A stretch of DNA of 48,250 nucleotides from T1Sed10-49 sp046498405 (GCA_046498405.1 JAWOAS010000211.1:1-48250); one strand, 5' to 3'. Counted from the first letter of the stretch, positions 34,693 through 42,711 are shown. Made by a program: numbers and translations. Notes: generated by a model from the sequence alone, not told the origin.

Positions 34693-35832
34693 ATGGCGCT
34701 CGCAGCGGAGACCACCTGCGTACTCGACCTCGAGGGGCTCGACGCCCTCGTCGAGGCGCTCCACGCCCGCGACTACGAGGTCATCGGGCCGCGTGTCCGC
34801 GACGGGGTGATCACGCTCGCGCCGCTGGAGTCCGCCGAGGACCTGCCGGTCGGCTGGAGCGACGACCAGCGCCCGGGCCACTACCGCCTCGTCGAGCGGG
34901 ATGACGACGCCCGCTTCGCCTACGCCGTCGGCCCCGACGCGCCGAAGCGCTGGCTGCTGCCCCCGCGCTCGGAGGTCTTCGAGGCCGTGGGCGACGGCTC
35001 CGGCTTCACGCTGCGCGCCGCCGAGCCGCCGAGCCGGCGCTTCGCCTTCCTCGGCCTGCGCCCGTGCGAGCTCGCCGGCATCGCCGTGCAGGACCGCGTC
35101 TTCATCCGCGACGACCTGCGCGACGTCACCTACGCGAGTCGCCGCGACGACATCCTCACGATCGTCGCGCACTGCGGCGAGCCAGCCGGCACGTGCTTCT
35201 GCGCCTCGGTCGGCACCGGGCCACGCGCCGAGGACGGCTTCGACCTCGCCCTCACCGAGCTGCTCGGCGAGGACCACCGCTTCGTCGTCGAGGTCGGCTC
35301 GGAGCGGGGCCGCGAGCTCCTCGAGGCCGTGCCGACCGCCGACGCCGGGCAGGGCGACCTCGACGCGGCCGCGGCGGTCACCGACGACGCCGCGCGCCGC
35401 ATGGGCCGTGAGCTCGAGACCGAGGGCCTGCACGACGACCTCCTCGACGCCCTCGGGTCCTCGCGCTACCGCGACGTCGCGCGCCGCTGCCTGGCCTGCG
35501 GCAACTGCACGTTCGTCTGCCCGACGTGCTTCTGCACCGGCCTCGTCGACAAGAACGCCCTCGACGGCAGCCACGCCGCGCGCGAGCGCGCGTGGAACTC
35601 GTGCTTCACCATCGGCTTCTCCTACATCCACGGCGGCGGCATCCGCGAGTCGGTGTCGGCGCGCTACCGGCAGTGGCTCACCCACAAGCTCGCGACGTGG
35701 CAGGACCAGTTCGACGTCCTCGGCTGCGTCGGCTGCGGGCGCTGCATCACCTGGTGCCCCGTCGGCATCGACATCACCGAGGAGGCCCGGGCGATCCGGG
35801 CGACCGCCGTGCCGGGAGGAGGCGGACGATGA
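34693..35832 (+). CDS. hyhB: Group 3b hydrogenase beta subunit (4Fe-4S, AsrA-like)
   Basis: 379 residues. The electron-transfer subunit of cytoplasmic NAD(P)-linked group 3b hydrogenases, called sulfhydrogenases in archaea; homologous to sulfite reductase subunit A. Two ferredoxin motifs near the C-terminus: CLACGNCTFVCPTCFCTG and CVGCGRCITWCPVGID. The N-terminal half holds GLRPCELAGIAVQDRVF and HCGEPAGTCFCAS. Start ATG 34693 has CGGAGG 6 nt upstream; the in-frame ATG at 34663 has no ribosome binding site. First gene of the operon, divergent from hypF. Confidence 0.93.
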   Translation: MALAAETTCVLDLEGLDALVEALHARDYEVIGPRVRDGVITLAPLESAEDLPVGWSDDQRPGHYRLVERDDDARFAYAVGPDAPKRWLLPPRSEVFEAVGDGSGFTLRAAEPPSRRFAFLGLRPCELAGIAVQDRVFIRDDLRDVTYASRRDDILTIVAHCGEPAGTCFCASVGTGPRAEDGFDLALTELLGEDHRFVVEVGSERGRELLEAVPTADAGQGDLDAAAAVTDDAARRMGRELETEGLHDDLLDALGSSRYRDVARRCLACGNCTFVCPTCFCTGLVDKNALDGSHAARERAWNSCFTIGFSYIHGGGIRESVSARYRQWLTHKLATWQDQFDVLGCVGCGRCITWCPVGIDITEEARAIRATAVPGGGGR

Positions 35833-36281
35833 CGACCGAGCTGACGCAGCACCCGTTCTTCGCAGGGCTGCGCGAGGAGGAGATCCACCGCCTCGCCCCC
35901 TGCGAGCTCGGCGTGAGCTACGAGCCCGACACCCTCATCTTCGAGACCGGCGGGCAGGCCGACTGCTGCTACCTCGTCAACCGCGGCAACGTCGCCCTCG
36001 AGGTCGTCGCCCCGGCCGGGCCACCGCTGGTCGTCGAGACCGTCGACGACGGCGACCTGCTCGGCTGGTCGTGGCTCATCCCACCCCACCGCTGGCAGTT
36101 CGACGCCCGGGCGGTCAGCCACGTCGAGGCGACCCGCATCGGGGCCGAGTGCCTGCGCGCGGCGATGGCGCACGACCCCTCGCTGGCCGCGGAGGTGACC
36201 CGCCGCCTCGCGGAGGTCATCGCCCGGCGGCTGCACCACACCCGCCTGCAGCTCCTCGACCTCTACGGACAGCGCTCATGA
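35829..36281 (+). CDS. CNB-fold (CRP-like sensor domain) protein in the hydrogenase operon
   Basis: 150 residues with the cyclic-nucleotide-binding beta barrel but no DNA-binding domain: HPFFAGLREEEIHRLAPCE, LIFETGGQADCCYLVNRGNVALEV, then VDDGDLLGWSWLIPPHRW and FDARAVSHVEATRI, and a C-terminal helix ending in ARRLHHTRLQLLDLYGQ. The phosphate-binding cassette lacks the usual Gly-Glu; GWSWLIPPHRW replaces it, so cAMP or cGMP binding in the normal way is doubtful. Two vicinal cysteines (46, 47) are notable. It overlaps hyhB and hyhG by ATGA, so it is made with the enzyme and may tune it or act as a subunit. Confidence 0.88.
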   Translation: MTTELTQHPFFAGLREEEIHRLAPCELGVSYEPDTLIFETGGQADCCYLVNRGNVALEVVAPAGPPLVVETVDDGDLLGWSWLIPPHRWQFDARAVSHVEATRIGAECLRAAMAHDPSLAAEVTRRLAEVIARRLHHTRLQLLDLYGQRS

Positions 36282-37147
36282 GCACCCCGACGCTGTCCCC
36301 GCGCCCCGCCACGACCGGCCCGGTCGACGAGCGGCTCCTGCCGGTGCCCCACCGGGTCGTCGACGTCCGCCGCGACACCGCCGACACGATGACGATCGGC
36401 CTCGAGCGGGTCCACGGCCTGCTCCCGCCGTTCGAGCCCGGCCAGGTCGACATGCTCTACGCCTTCGGCACCGGCGAGGTGCCGATCTCGATCTCGAGCT
36501 CGACGCAGGTCGCCGACCGTCGGGAGTACACGATCCGCCGCGTCGGCGCGGTGACCACGGCGCTGACCAACGTCGAGCGCGGCGACCGCATCGGCGTGCG
36601 CGGACCCTTCGGCGTGCCGTGGCCGGTCGAGGCCGCCCGCGGCGGCGACGTCGTCGTCATCGCCGGCGGCATCGGCCTCGCCCCGCTGCGCGCGGCGATC
36701 CTCCACGTGCTCGAGCACCGCCAGGCCTACGGGCAGCTCAGCCTGCTCTACGGCGCGCGCACCGCCGGGGACATCCTCTACCGCGAGGAGCTCGAGACGT
36801 GGCGCTCGCGCCTCGACGTCGACATCGACGTCACGATCGACGCCGCCGGCAGCGGCTGGCACGGCAACGTCGGCGTCGTCACCCGTCTCGTGCCCCGCGC
36901 CCGCTTCGACGAGCAGCACGCCACGGCCCTGGTGTGCGGCCCCGAGGTCATGATGCGCTACGGCGCGCAGGCGCTGCTCGAGCGCGGCGTCGCGCCGGAG
37001 CGCATCTTCGTCTCCGCCGAGCGCAACATGCTCTGCGGCATCGGCACCTGCGGGCACTGCCAGCTCGGCCCCTACTTCCTCTGCCACGACGGCCCGGTGC
37101 TGTCGTGGGACCGCGTCGGCCCGTACCTGAGCGTGAGGGAGCTGTAG
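36278..37147 (+). CDS. hyhG: Group 3b hydrogenase gamma subunit (FAD/NAD(P), 2Fe-2S)
   Basis: 289 residues. A ferredoxin-NADP reductase-like diaphorase (DHOD electron-transfer subunit family): FAD domain with YTIRRVGAVTTAL, NAD(P) domain with GGIGLAPLRAAI and VCGPEVMMRYGA, and a [2Fe-2S] site in NMLCGIGTCGHCQLGP plus a Cys in YFLCHDGP. It links the hydrogenase to NADP(H) or NAD(H). ATGA overlap with the CNB-fold gene. Confidence 0.94.
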   Translation: MSTPTLSPRPATTGPVDERLLPVPHRVVDVRRDTADTMTIGLERVHGLLPPFEPGQVDMLYAFGTGEVPISISSSTQVADRREYTIRRVGAVTTALTNVERGDRIGVRGPFGVPWPVEAARGGDVVVIAGGIGLAPLRAAILHVLEHRQAYGQLSLLYGARTAGDILYREELETWRSRLDVDIDVTIDAAGSGWHGNVGVVTRLVPRARFDEQHATALVCGPEVMMRYGAQALLERGVAPERIFVSAERNMLCGIGTCGHCQLGPYFLCHDGPVLSWDRVGPYLSVREL

Positions 37148-37936
37148 ATGGCCACCGCCCGCCCGGCCCTCGCGGTGTGGAAGTTCGCCTCCTGCGACGG
37201 CTGCCAACTCCAGGTCCTCAGCCTCGAGGAGCACCTCCTCGAGCTCGCCGAGGTCGTCGACGTGGCGTACTTCCTCGAGGCCTCGAGCGCCACCGCCGAC
37301 GGCCCCTACGACGTCTCCCTCGTCGAGGGCTCGATCACCACGCCCGAGGACGAGGAGCGCATCGCCGAGGTGCGCGCGGCCAGCCGCACGCTCATCGCCA
37401 TCGGGGCGTGCGCGACCGCCGGCGGCATCCAGGCGCTGCGCAACTTCGCCGACGTCGACGCCTTCGCCGACGCGGTCTACGCCCACCCCGAGTACCTCTC
37501 GACCCTCGAGGAGTCCACGCCGGTCTCCGAGCACGTCGAGGTCGAGTACGAGCTCCAGGGCTGCCCGATCGACCGCATGCAGGTCCTCGAGGTCGTCAGC
37601 GCCCTGCTGCAGGGACGCCGCCCCAACATCCCGACCCACAGCGTCTGCATGGAGTGCAAGACCGCCGGCCACGCCTGCGTGATGGTCGCCCACGGCACGC
37701 CCTGCCTCGGGCCGGTGACCAACGCCGGGTGCGGGGCGCTGTGCCCGGGCTTCCACCGTGGCTGCTACGGCTGCTTCGGCCCCGCCGAGACGACGACGAC
37801 CGGCTCGCTGGCCGCCTGGCTGCGTCACGAGATGGGCCTGAGCCAGCGCGACCTCGTCCGCTCCCTGCGCACCTACAACGCCGCTGCCGCCCCCTTCGCC
37901 GAGGAGAGTCGCCGCCATGACCCATCGCGTGCCTGA
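37148..37936 (+). CDS. hyhS: Group 3b hydrogenase small subunit
   Basis: 262 residues with ligands for three [4Fe-4S] clusters: proximal Cys16, Cys19, Cys88 and Cys139 (ASCDGCQLQ, IGACATAGG, LQGCPIDRMQ), and eight more between 167 and 209 (CMECKTAGHAC, PCLGP, GCGALCPG, GCYGCFGP). No Tat signal, so it is cytoplasmic. It starts directly after the hyhG stop, and its end overlaps the large-subunit start by 20 nt. Confidence 0.95.
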   Translation: MATARPALAVWKFASCDGCQLQVLSLEEHLLELAEVVDVAYFLEASSATADGPYDVSLVEGSITTPEDEERIAEVRAASRTLIAIGACATAGGIQALRNFADVDAFADAVYAHPEYLSTLEESTPVSEHVEVEYELQGCPIDRMQVLEVVSALLQGRRPNIPTHSVCMECKTAGHACVMVAHGTPCLGPVTNAGCGALCPGFHRGCYGCFGPAETTTTGSLAAWLRHEMGLSQRDLVRSLRTYNAAAAPFAEESRRHDPSRA

Positions 37937-39230
37937 GGCAGCCCGCGACCTCTCCGTCGCCGCGCTCGCCCGCGTCGAGGGCGAGGGCGCGATGCGCGTC
38001 CGCCTGCGCGACGGCGAGCTCGAGGAGGTCGCCTTCTCGATCTACGAGCCGCCGCGCTTCTTCGAGGGACTGCTCGTCGGGCGGCGGATGGACGAGCCCG
38101 TCGACATCACCGCGCGGATCTGCGGGATCTGCCCGATCGCCTACCAGGTCAGCGCCGCGCGGGCGATCGAGGCGGCCTGCGGGGTCACGATCGACGAGGG
38201 CCCGATCCGCGAGCTGCGCCGGCTCATCTACTGCGGCGAGTGGATCGAGAGCCACGCGCTGCACGTCTACCTCCTCCACGCCCCCGACTTCCTCGGCTAC
38301 GACTCGGCGATCGCGCTGGCCAACGACCACCGCGAGCTCGTCGAGGAGGCACTGGCCCTGCGCAAGGCCGGCACCGAGCTCGTGCGCGTCATCGGCGGGC
38401 GCGCGAGCCACCCCGTCAACCTCCGCCTCGGGGGCTTCTACCGCCCGCCGTCGGCCGCCGAGCTCGCCGGGGTCCGTCCGCTGCTCGAGCGCGCCCGCGA
38501 GCAGGCCCTGGCCACGGTGCGCCTCGTCGCGACCTTCGACTTCCCCGACCTCGAGCTCGACCACGCCTTCGTGAGCCTCAAGGAGGACGGCCGCTACCCC
38601 ATCGACGCCGGCCGGCTCGTGGCCTCGACCGGGCTCGACGCCCCGGTCGCGGCCTTCGACGAGCACATCGTCGAGGAGCACGTCGAGCGCTCGACGGCGC
38701 TGCACGCCCGGCTCTCGGGCCACGACGGCACGTTCATGGTCGGCCCGCTGGCCCGCTACGCCCTCGCCCGCGAGGACCTCTCCGCGGTGGCCCGCGACGC
38801 CGCCGAGGAGGTCGGGCTGCCCGCGGTCGTGGCCAACCCCTACCAGAGCATCGTCGTGCGCGCCATCGAGATCCTCGAGGCCGTCGAGGAGGCGCTCGCG
38901 ATCATCGACGCCTACGACGAGCCCGACACCGCCGCGGTCGACGTGCCCGCACGCGCGGGCACCGGCTACGGGGCGAGCGAGGCCCCGCGCGGCACCCTGA
39001 CCCACCGCTACACCATCGACGACGAGGGCACGATCGTCGACGCGCGGATCGTGCCACCGACCGCGCAGAACCAGCTCGCCGTCGAGGGCGACCTCACGAG
39101 CTTCATCGACGACCACCGCCACCTCGACGACGAGACGCTGCGCTGGCAGCTCGAGCAGGCGATCCGCAACTACGACCCGTGCATCTCCTGCGCGACGCAC
39201 TTCCTCGACCTCACCGTCGAGCGGGAGTGA
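37917..39230 (+). CDS. hyhL: Group 3b hydrogenase large subunit
   Basis: 437 residues. Nickel ligands Cys69/Cys72 in ARICGICPIAYQ and Cys422/Cys425 in YDPCISCATHF. The chain runs nine residues past His428 (FLDLTVERE), a short peptide for the adjacent protease. The N-terminal ARVEGEGAMRV and the FYRPPSAAEL block are typical of the 3b group. The enzyme may oxidise or evolve H2 with NADP(H) as partner. The start is inside hyhS (20-nt overlap). Confidence 0.95.
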   Translation: MTHRVPEAARDLSVAALARVEGEGAMRVRLRDGELEEVAFSIYEPPRFFEGLLVGRRMDEPVDITARICGICPIAYQVSAARAIEAACGVTIDEGPIRELRRLIYCGEWIESHALHVYLLHAPDFLGYDSAIALANDHRELVEEALALRKAGTELVRVIGGRASHPVNLRLGGFYRPPSAAELAGVRPLLERAREQALATVRLVATFDFPDLELDHAFVSLKEDGRYPIDAGRLVASTGLDAPVAAFDEHIVEEHVERSTALHARLSGHDGTFMVGPLARYALAREDLSAVARDAAEEVGLPAVVANPYQSIVVRAIEILEAVEEALAIIDAYDEPDTAAVDVPARAGTGYGASEAPRGTLTHRYTIDDEGTIVDARIVPPTAQNQLAVEGDLTSFIDDHRHLDDETLRWQLEQAIRNYDPCISCATHFLDLTVERE

Positions 39231-39232
39231 GC

Positions 39233-39706
39233 ATGCGCGTCGTCGGCGTCGGCAACACCCTGCGGGGCGACGACGGCGCCGGGGTCGTCACCGCGTGCCG
39301 TCTCGCCACCCTGCGCCCCGACCTCGTCGTCGAGACCTGCGCCGGGGAGGTCGGCACGCTCCTCGACCTCCTCGACGGCGACGAGCCGCTCGTCGTCATC
39401 GACGCACTGCGCGGCGGCGGTCCCCCGGGCCGGGTGCGGCGCTTCCCCGACGGCGCGCTGCCCCCCAGGCGGCAGGCCGGCGGCACCCACGACGCCGGGC
39501 TCGGCGAGGCGCTCGAGCTCGCCGCGAGCCTCGGCAGGCGCCCACCGAGCCTCACGGTCATCGGCATCGAGGGGGCGCGCTACGACCTCGGCCACGAGGC
39601 GCTGACCCCGGAGGTCGCCCGTGCCTGCGACGCGCTGGCCAGCGCGCTGGCCCGGGAGCTGCCGGGCGCGGCGCCCGCCGAGGGGCTCAGCGCGACGACG
39701 GGGTGA
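39233..39706 (+). CDS. Hydrogenase maturation protease of the group 3b enzyme
   Basis: 157 residues of the HybD/HoxW family: VVGVGNTLRGDDGAGV with the first acidic ligand, PLVVIDALRGGG with the second and GGTHDAGLGEAL with the His. It starts 2 nt after the hyhL stop. It presumably removes the nine-residue tail of HyhL, while HoxW serves HoxH. Its last 20 nt overlap the convergent pcp gene. Confidence 0.92.
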   Translation: MRVVGVGNTLRGDDGAGVVTACRLATLRPDLVVETCAGEVGTLLDLLDGDEPLVVIDALRGGGPPGRVRRFPDGALPPRRQAGGTHDAGLGEALELAASLGRRPPSLTVIGIEGARYDLGHEALTPEVARACDALASALARELPGAAPAEGLSATTG

Positions 39707-40298
39707 GCAGCGCCTCGAGCACGGTGCGGACCGCCGCGCCCTGGAGGTCGAGGGGCAGCGAGGGCCGCGCGCCGTCGAGGGCCTGCGCCGGCAGGAACGG
39801 CAGGTGGACGAAGCCGGCCCGCAGCCCCGGGCGCCCCTCGGCCGCGAGGTGGCACAGCCGGTAGAAGACGTGGTTGCAGAGGTGCGCGCCGGCGCTGCGC
39901 GAGCGGCGCGCGGGGATGCCCGCCGCGGTGAGCGCGGCCTCGAGATCGCGGGCGGGCAGCCCGGTGCGGTAGGCCAGCGGCGCGCCGGCCACGATCGGCT
40001 CGTCGACCGGCCGCACCCCCGCCTCGTCGGGGTCGGCGGGTCCGTCGAGGTTGACGGCGATCTCCTCGATCGTCACCGCGCGCGCCCCGGCGGCCTGCCC
40101 GAGGGCGACGACGACGTCGGGGTCGGCGGCCTCGACCGCGGAGGCGAGCACCCCCCAGGCGTCGGCGAAGCGCACCGGCAGGGTGACCGTGGCGACCTCC
40201 GCGGAGCCGAGGCGCGGGGGCAGCGTGGCGAGGACCTCACCGGAGGGGTTGAGGCTCTCGCCGCCGAAGGGCTCGAAGCCGGACACGAGCGCGCGCAT
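39687..40298 (-). CDS. pcp: Pyrrolidone-carboxylate peptidase
   Basis: A 203-residue cysteine peptidase that removes N-terminal pyroglutamate. The triad is in place: Glu78 or Glu79 in AVTIEEIAVNLD, Cys141 in AHLCNHVFY and His165 in AGFVHLPF. MRALVSGFEPFGGESLNPS is the family N-terminus. The leaderless ATG lies 8 nt after TAGGAT (40307-40312). It overlaps the hydrogenase protease gene tail to tail. Confidence 0.94.
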   Translation of the reverse strand: MRALVSGFEPFGGESLNPSGEVLATLPPRLGSAEVATVTLPVRFADAWGVLASAVEAADPDVVVALGQAAGARAVTIEEIAVNLDGPADPDEAGVRPVDEPIVAGAPLAYRTGLPARDLEAALTAAGIPARRSRSAGAHLCNHVFYRLCHLAAEGRPGLRAGFVHLPFLPAQALDGARPSLPLDLQGAAVRTVLEALLTPSSR

Positions 40299-40306
40299 CG
40301 CCGGCG

Positions 40307-40312
40307 ATCCTA
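40307..40312 (-). promoter_or_regulatory. -10 element TAGGAT for pcp
   Basis: Minus strand, 8 nt before ATG 40298, with no ribosome binding site between them; leaderless. Confidence 0.45.
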
Positions 40313-40337
40313 GCCGCGCGGCCCGCCGGCGCCGCGC

Positions 40338-40343
40338 TAGCCT
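40338..40343 (+). promoter_or_regulatory. -10 element TAGCCT for the leader ORF and SRPBCC gene
   Basis: 8 nt before ATG 40352 of the leader ORF. It is 25 nt from the divergent pcp -10. Confidence 0.45.
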
Positions 40344-40351
40344 CGGCCCCC

Positions 40352-40411
40352 ATGCCCCCCATGCCCCCCATGCCGCTGCGATCCCGCGCCCGGCGCGCCC
40401 GCGCGCGATGA
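40352..40411 (+). CDS. Putative 19-residue leader peptide
   Basis: A short ORF encoding MPPMPPMPLRSRARRARAR, with three ATGs in a CCCCCCATG repeat. Its TGA overlaps the start of the SRPBCC gene (ATGA at 40408-40411). The -10 position suggests that the transcript begins here. Pro-Pro and Arg-rich codons could slow ribosomes. Translation is inferred only. Confidence 0.4.
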   Translation: MPPMPPMPLRSRARRARAR

Positions 40412-40848
40412 ACGTCGAGGCCCGCGAGGTCGTCCGCGCCGAGGCCGCCGCGGTCTTCGCCCTCGCCACCGACCCGGCGCGCATGGCCGAGTGGCAGGCC
40501 GGCGTCGCCGACGTCGCCGTCGGCGACGACGCCCCGCAGGCGGGGGTGGGCAGCCGGCTGTCGGGCACCCGGGCCTACGGCGGCATGCGGCTGCCGTTCA
40601 CCTTCGAGGTCACCGACTGGCAGCCGCCGCGCCGCTACGCCTTCGCCAGCGTCGAGGGCCCGGTGCGCATGCGCGGCGAGCAGCGCGTCGACCCGCGGCC
40701 CGGGGGCTGCGAGGTCACGCTCTCGCTCGAGGTGCGCCTGCCGGGGCTCGGCCTGCTCGGCGCCGCCGACCCCGTGCGCGCGCGGGTGCGCTCGGCGCTG
40801 GCCGAGGACCTCTCGGCCCTGCGCCGCCTCGCCGAGGCCGAGGCCTGA
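40408..40848 (+). CDS. SRPBCC (polyketide cyclase/START-like) protein
   Basis: 146 residues of the helix-grip fold: EAREVVRAEAAAVFALATDP, MAEWQAGVADVAV, the PPRRYAFASVEGP strand and a long C-terminal helix (RVRSALAEDLSALRRLAEA). Such proteins bind hydrophobic ligands; role unknown. It has no ribosome binding site of its own and starts in the stop of the leader ORF, so its translation probably depends on it. Confidence 0.82.
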   Translation: MNVEAREVVRAEAAAVFALATDPARMAEWQAGVADVAVGDDAPQAGVGSRLSGTRAYGGMRLPFTFEVTDWQPPRRYAFASVEGPVRMRGEQRVDPRPGGCEVTLSLEVRLPGLGLLGAADPVRARVRSALAEDLSALRRLAEAEA

Positions 40849-40874
40849 GCGCTGCCCGCGTCCGACGCGGGCCC

Positions 40875-40880
40875 TAGGCT
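40875..40880 (+). promoter_or_regulatory. -10 element TAGGCT for the DUF4126-like gene
   Basis: 24 nt before GTG 40905. The expected start near 40888 leaves GGGGAGG just inside the transcript. Confidence 0.4.
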
Positions 40881-40904
40881 TGCCCCGGGGGAGGTGCGCT
40901 TGCC

Positions 40905-41468
40905 GTGGACGTCGCCGTCGGCCTCATCGCCGGCACGGGGTGGGCCTCCGGGCTCAACCTCTACCTCGTCGCCGTGCTGCTCGGCCTCGCCGCGCGGGTC
41001 GGCGTCGACGATGTCCCCGCCGCGCTGGGCCATCCCGCGGTCCTGGCCGTGGCCGTCGTGCTCCTCCTCGTCGAGTTCGTCGCCGACAAGGTCGCCTGGC
41101 TCGACTCGGCCTGGGACGCCGTCCACACCGTCGTGCGTCCCGCCGGCGCGACGCTGCTCGGCTCGCTGCTCAGCGACGGTGACCTGCGCGCGGCGGCCGC
41201 CGCGGGGGTCCTCGCCCTGCTCGCCCACGCCGGCAAGGCCGGACTGCGCCTGCTGGCCAACCTCTCCCCCGAGCCGTTGAGCAACGTCGCGCTCAGCGTC
41301 GCCGAGGACGGGCTGGCCGGGGTCACCGTCGTCCTCGCACTCCTCGCGCCCGCCCTCGCCCTCGCCTTCGTCGCCGTCCTGCTCGCCGGCAGCGTCGTCG
41401 CCCTGCTGCGACTCGCGCGCCGACGACGTGAGGGCGGGGCCGGCGACACCCCGGGGCGGGGGCGCTAG
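40905..41468 (+). CDS. DUF4126-like membrane protein
   Basis: 187 residues with about five hydrophobic segments. Family-like features are GTGWASGLNLYLVAVLLGL at the N-terminus, a conserved EFVADKVAWLDSAWDAVHT, HAGKAGLRLLANLSPEPLSN and the ALLAPALALAFVAVLL segment. Function unknown. The start is GTG with GGGGAGG upstream. Its stop codon TAG is also the first half of the TAGCCT -10 of the next gene. Confidence 0.8.
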   Translation: MDVAVGLIAGTGWASGLNLYLVAVLLGLAARVGVDDVPAALGHPAVLAVAVVLLLVEFVADKVAWLDSAWDAVHTVVRPAGATLLGSLLSDGDLRAAAAAGVLALLAHAGKAGLRLLANLSPEPLSNVALSVAEDGLAGVTVVLALLAPALALAFVAVLLAGSVVALLRLARRRREGGAGDTPGRGR

Positions 41469-41471
41469 CCT
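41466..41471 (+). promoter_or_regulatory. -10 element TAGCCT for the sixA-like gene
   Basis: Shares its TAG with the stop of the gene before it. Six nt separate it from ATG 41478; leaderless. Confidence 0.45.
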
Positions 41472-41477
41472 GCGGCC

Positions 41478-41972
41478 ATGCCGACCCTCCACGTCCTGCG
41501 CCACGCCAAGAGCGACCGCGACGCGCCGGTGGCCGACCACGACCGGCCCCTCGCGCCGCGCGGGCTCGAGGCCGCCCCGCGCATCGGCGACGCCCTCGAG
41601 GCCGCGGGCGGCACCGCCCTCGCGCTGTCGTCGACGGCGAGGAGGGCCGCGCAGACCACCGACCTCGTCGTGGCCCGGCTCACCCGCCCGCCGGAGGTGC
41701 GCTACGAGGTCGCCCTCTACCACGCCGGGGCCAGCGAGCTCCTCGAGCGCCTGCGCGCGCTCGACGAGGCCGCGCCGTCGGTCCTGCTCGTCGGCCACAA
41801 CCCGTCGGTGGCCTCGCTCGTGGCCACCCTCGCCGACGACGACGTCACCGGACGGGTCGGCAAGTTCCCCACCGCGGCGCTCGCGACGTTCGAGCTCGCC
41901 GGGCCGTGGTCGGCGCTGGGACCCGGCGGCGCGCACCTCACCGGCTACGTGACCCCGCGCGACCTCGACTGA
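41478..41972 (+). CDS. SixA-type phosphohistidine phosphatase
   Basis: 164 residues of the histidine phosphatase superfamily. The catalytic LRHAKSD (His9) opens the protein, SSTARRAAQTTDLV is the second block and VGHNPSVASL holds the second His. The short single-domain form resembles SixA, which removes phosphate from phosphohistidine. The target is unknown. It overlaps the convergent pcm gene by 28 nt. Confidence 0.9.
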   Translation: MPTLHVLRHAKSDRDAPVADHDRPLAPRGLEAAPRIGDALEAAGGTALALSSTARRAAQTTDLVVARLTRPPEVRYEVALYHAGASELLERLRALDEAAPSVLLVGHNPSVASLVATLADDDVTGRVGKFPTAALATFELAGPWSALGPGGAHLTGYVTPRDLD

Positions 41973-42583
41973 TCGTCGCGCACGAGCGGCACGAAGCGCA
42001 CCGGCACGAGCGTGCGCCGGTCGACGAGCCGGCCGCCGCGGGCGCGCCACACCTCGACGACCTGCCCGCCGCGCCCGCCGACGGGCACGACGAGACGCCC
42101 GTCCTCCACGAGCGAGGCGACCCAGGCGTCGGGGACCGCGCTGGTCGCGGCCGAGACGACGATCGCGTCGTAGGGCGCGGCATCGGGCACGCCCTCGTGG
42201 CCGTCACCGACCTCGACGCGCGCCTCGCATCCGGCCGCCGCGAGGTTGGCCCGGGCGGCCTCGGCCAGGCGGGCGTGGCGCTCGATGCTCACGACCTCGC
42301 CGGCGAGGTGGCACAGCAGCGCGGTCTGGTAGCCGAAGCCCGTGCCGACCTCGAGCACACGGTCGTGGGGGCCGATCTCGGCGGCCTCGAGCATCTGGGC
42401 GATGAGCGAGGGCTGGGAGGTCGTCTGCCCGTCACCGATCGGCAGGGGCTCGTCGCGGCCGGCCTCGTCGACGAGGTGGGCGGGGACGAAGTCGCGTCGG
42501 TCGACCGCGCGCATCGCCTCGAGGACGCGGGCGTCGCGCACCCCCCGGGCTGCGGCGGTCTCGGCGAGCGAGCGCTTGCGCAC
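41945..42583 (-). CDS. pcm: Protein-L-isoaspartate O-methyltransferase
   Basis: 212 residues. SAM-dependent repair enzyme that methylates isoaspartyl residues. The SAM motif is VLEVGTGFGYQTALL, the substrate loop is GDGQTTSQPSLIAQM, and YDAIVVSAATSAVPDAW is motif III. GTG 42583 is chosen because GGGAGG lies 8 nt upstream; the GTG at 42592 is too close to that site. Confidence 0.92.
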   Translation of the reverse strand: MRKRSLAETAAARGVRDARVLEAMRAVDRRDFVPAHLVDEAGRDEPLPIGDGQTTSQPSLIAQMLEAAEIGPHDRVLEVGTGFGYQTALLCHLAGEVVSIERHARLAEAARANLAAAGCEARVEVGDGHEGVPDAAPYDAIVVSAATSAVPDAWVASLVEDGRLVVPVGGRGGQVVEVWRARGGRLVDRRTLVPVRFVPLVRDDQSRSRGVT

Positions 42584-42661
42584 GGGCCTCACCTCCCTAG
42601 AGGCGTTCTGCCCGCTGCGCCGCCTCGGGACACCCCACCGGCCGCGGCGCGGGCACCCGCG

Positions 42662-42691
42662 GAGGGCCGCGACGGGACCGTCGCGGCCCTC
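42662..42691 (-). terminator. Terminator of the BCCT-usp operon
   Basis: GAGGGCCGCGACGG-GA-CCGTCGCGGCCCTC: a perfect 14-nt inverted repeat (effective stem about 12 bp) 21 nt after the usp stop. No U-tract. Confidence 0.75.
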
Positions 42692-42711
42692 GCTGATGCT
42701 GCGCCCGCGCG

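Noticed and set aside
24060..39230. In-frame TGA/selenocysteine in the hydrogenase large subunits
   Set aside because: All four nickel ligand positions in both large subunits are ordinary cysteine codons.
42583..42592. GTG 42592 as pcm start
   Set aside because: It is almost inside the AGGGAGG ribosome binding site; GTG 42583 has correct spacing.
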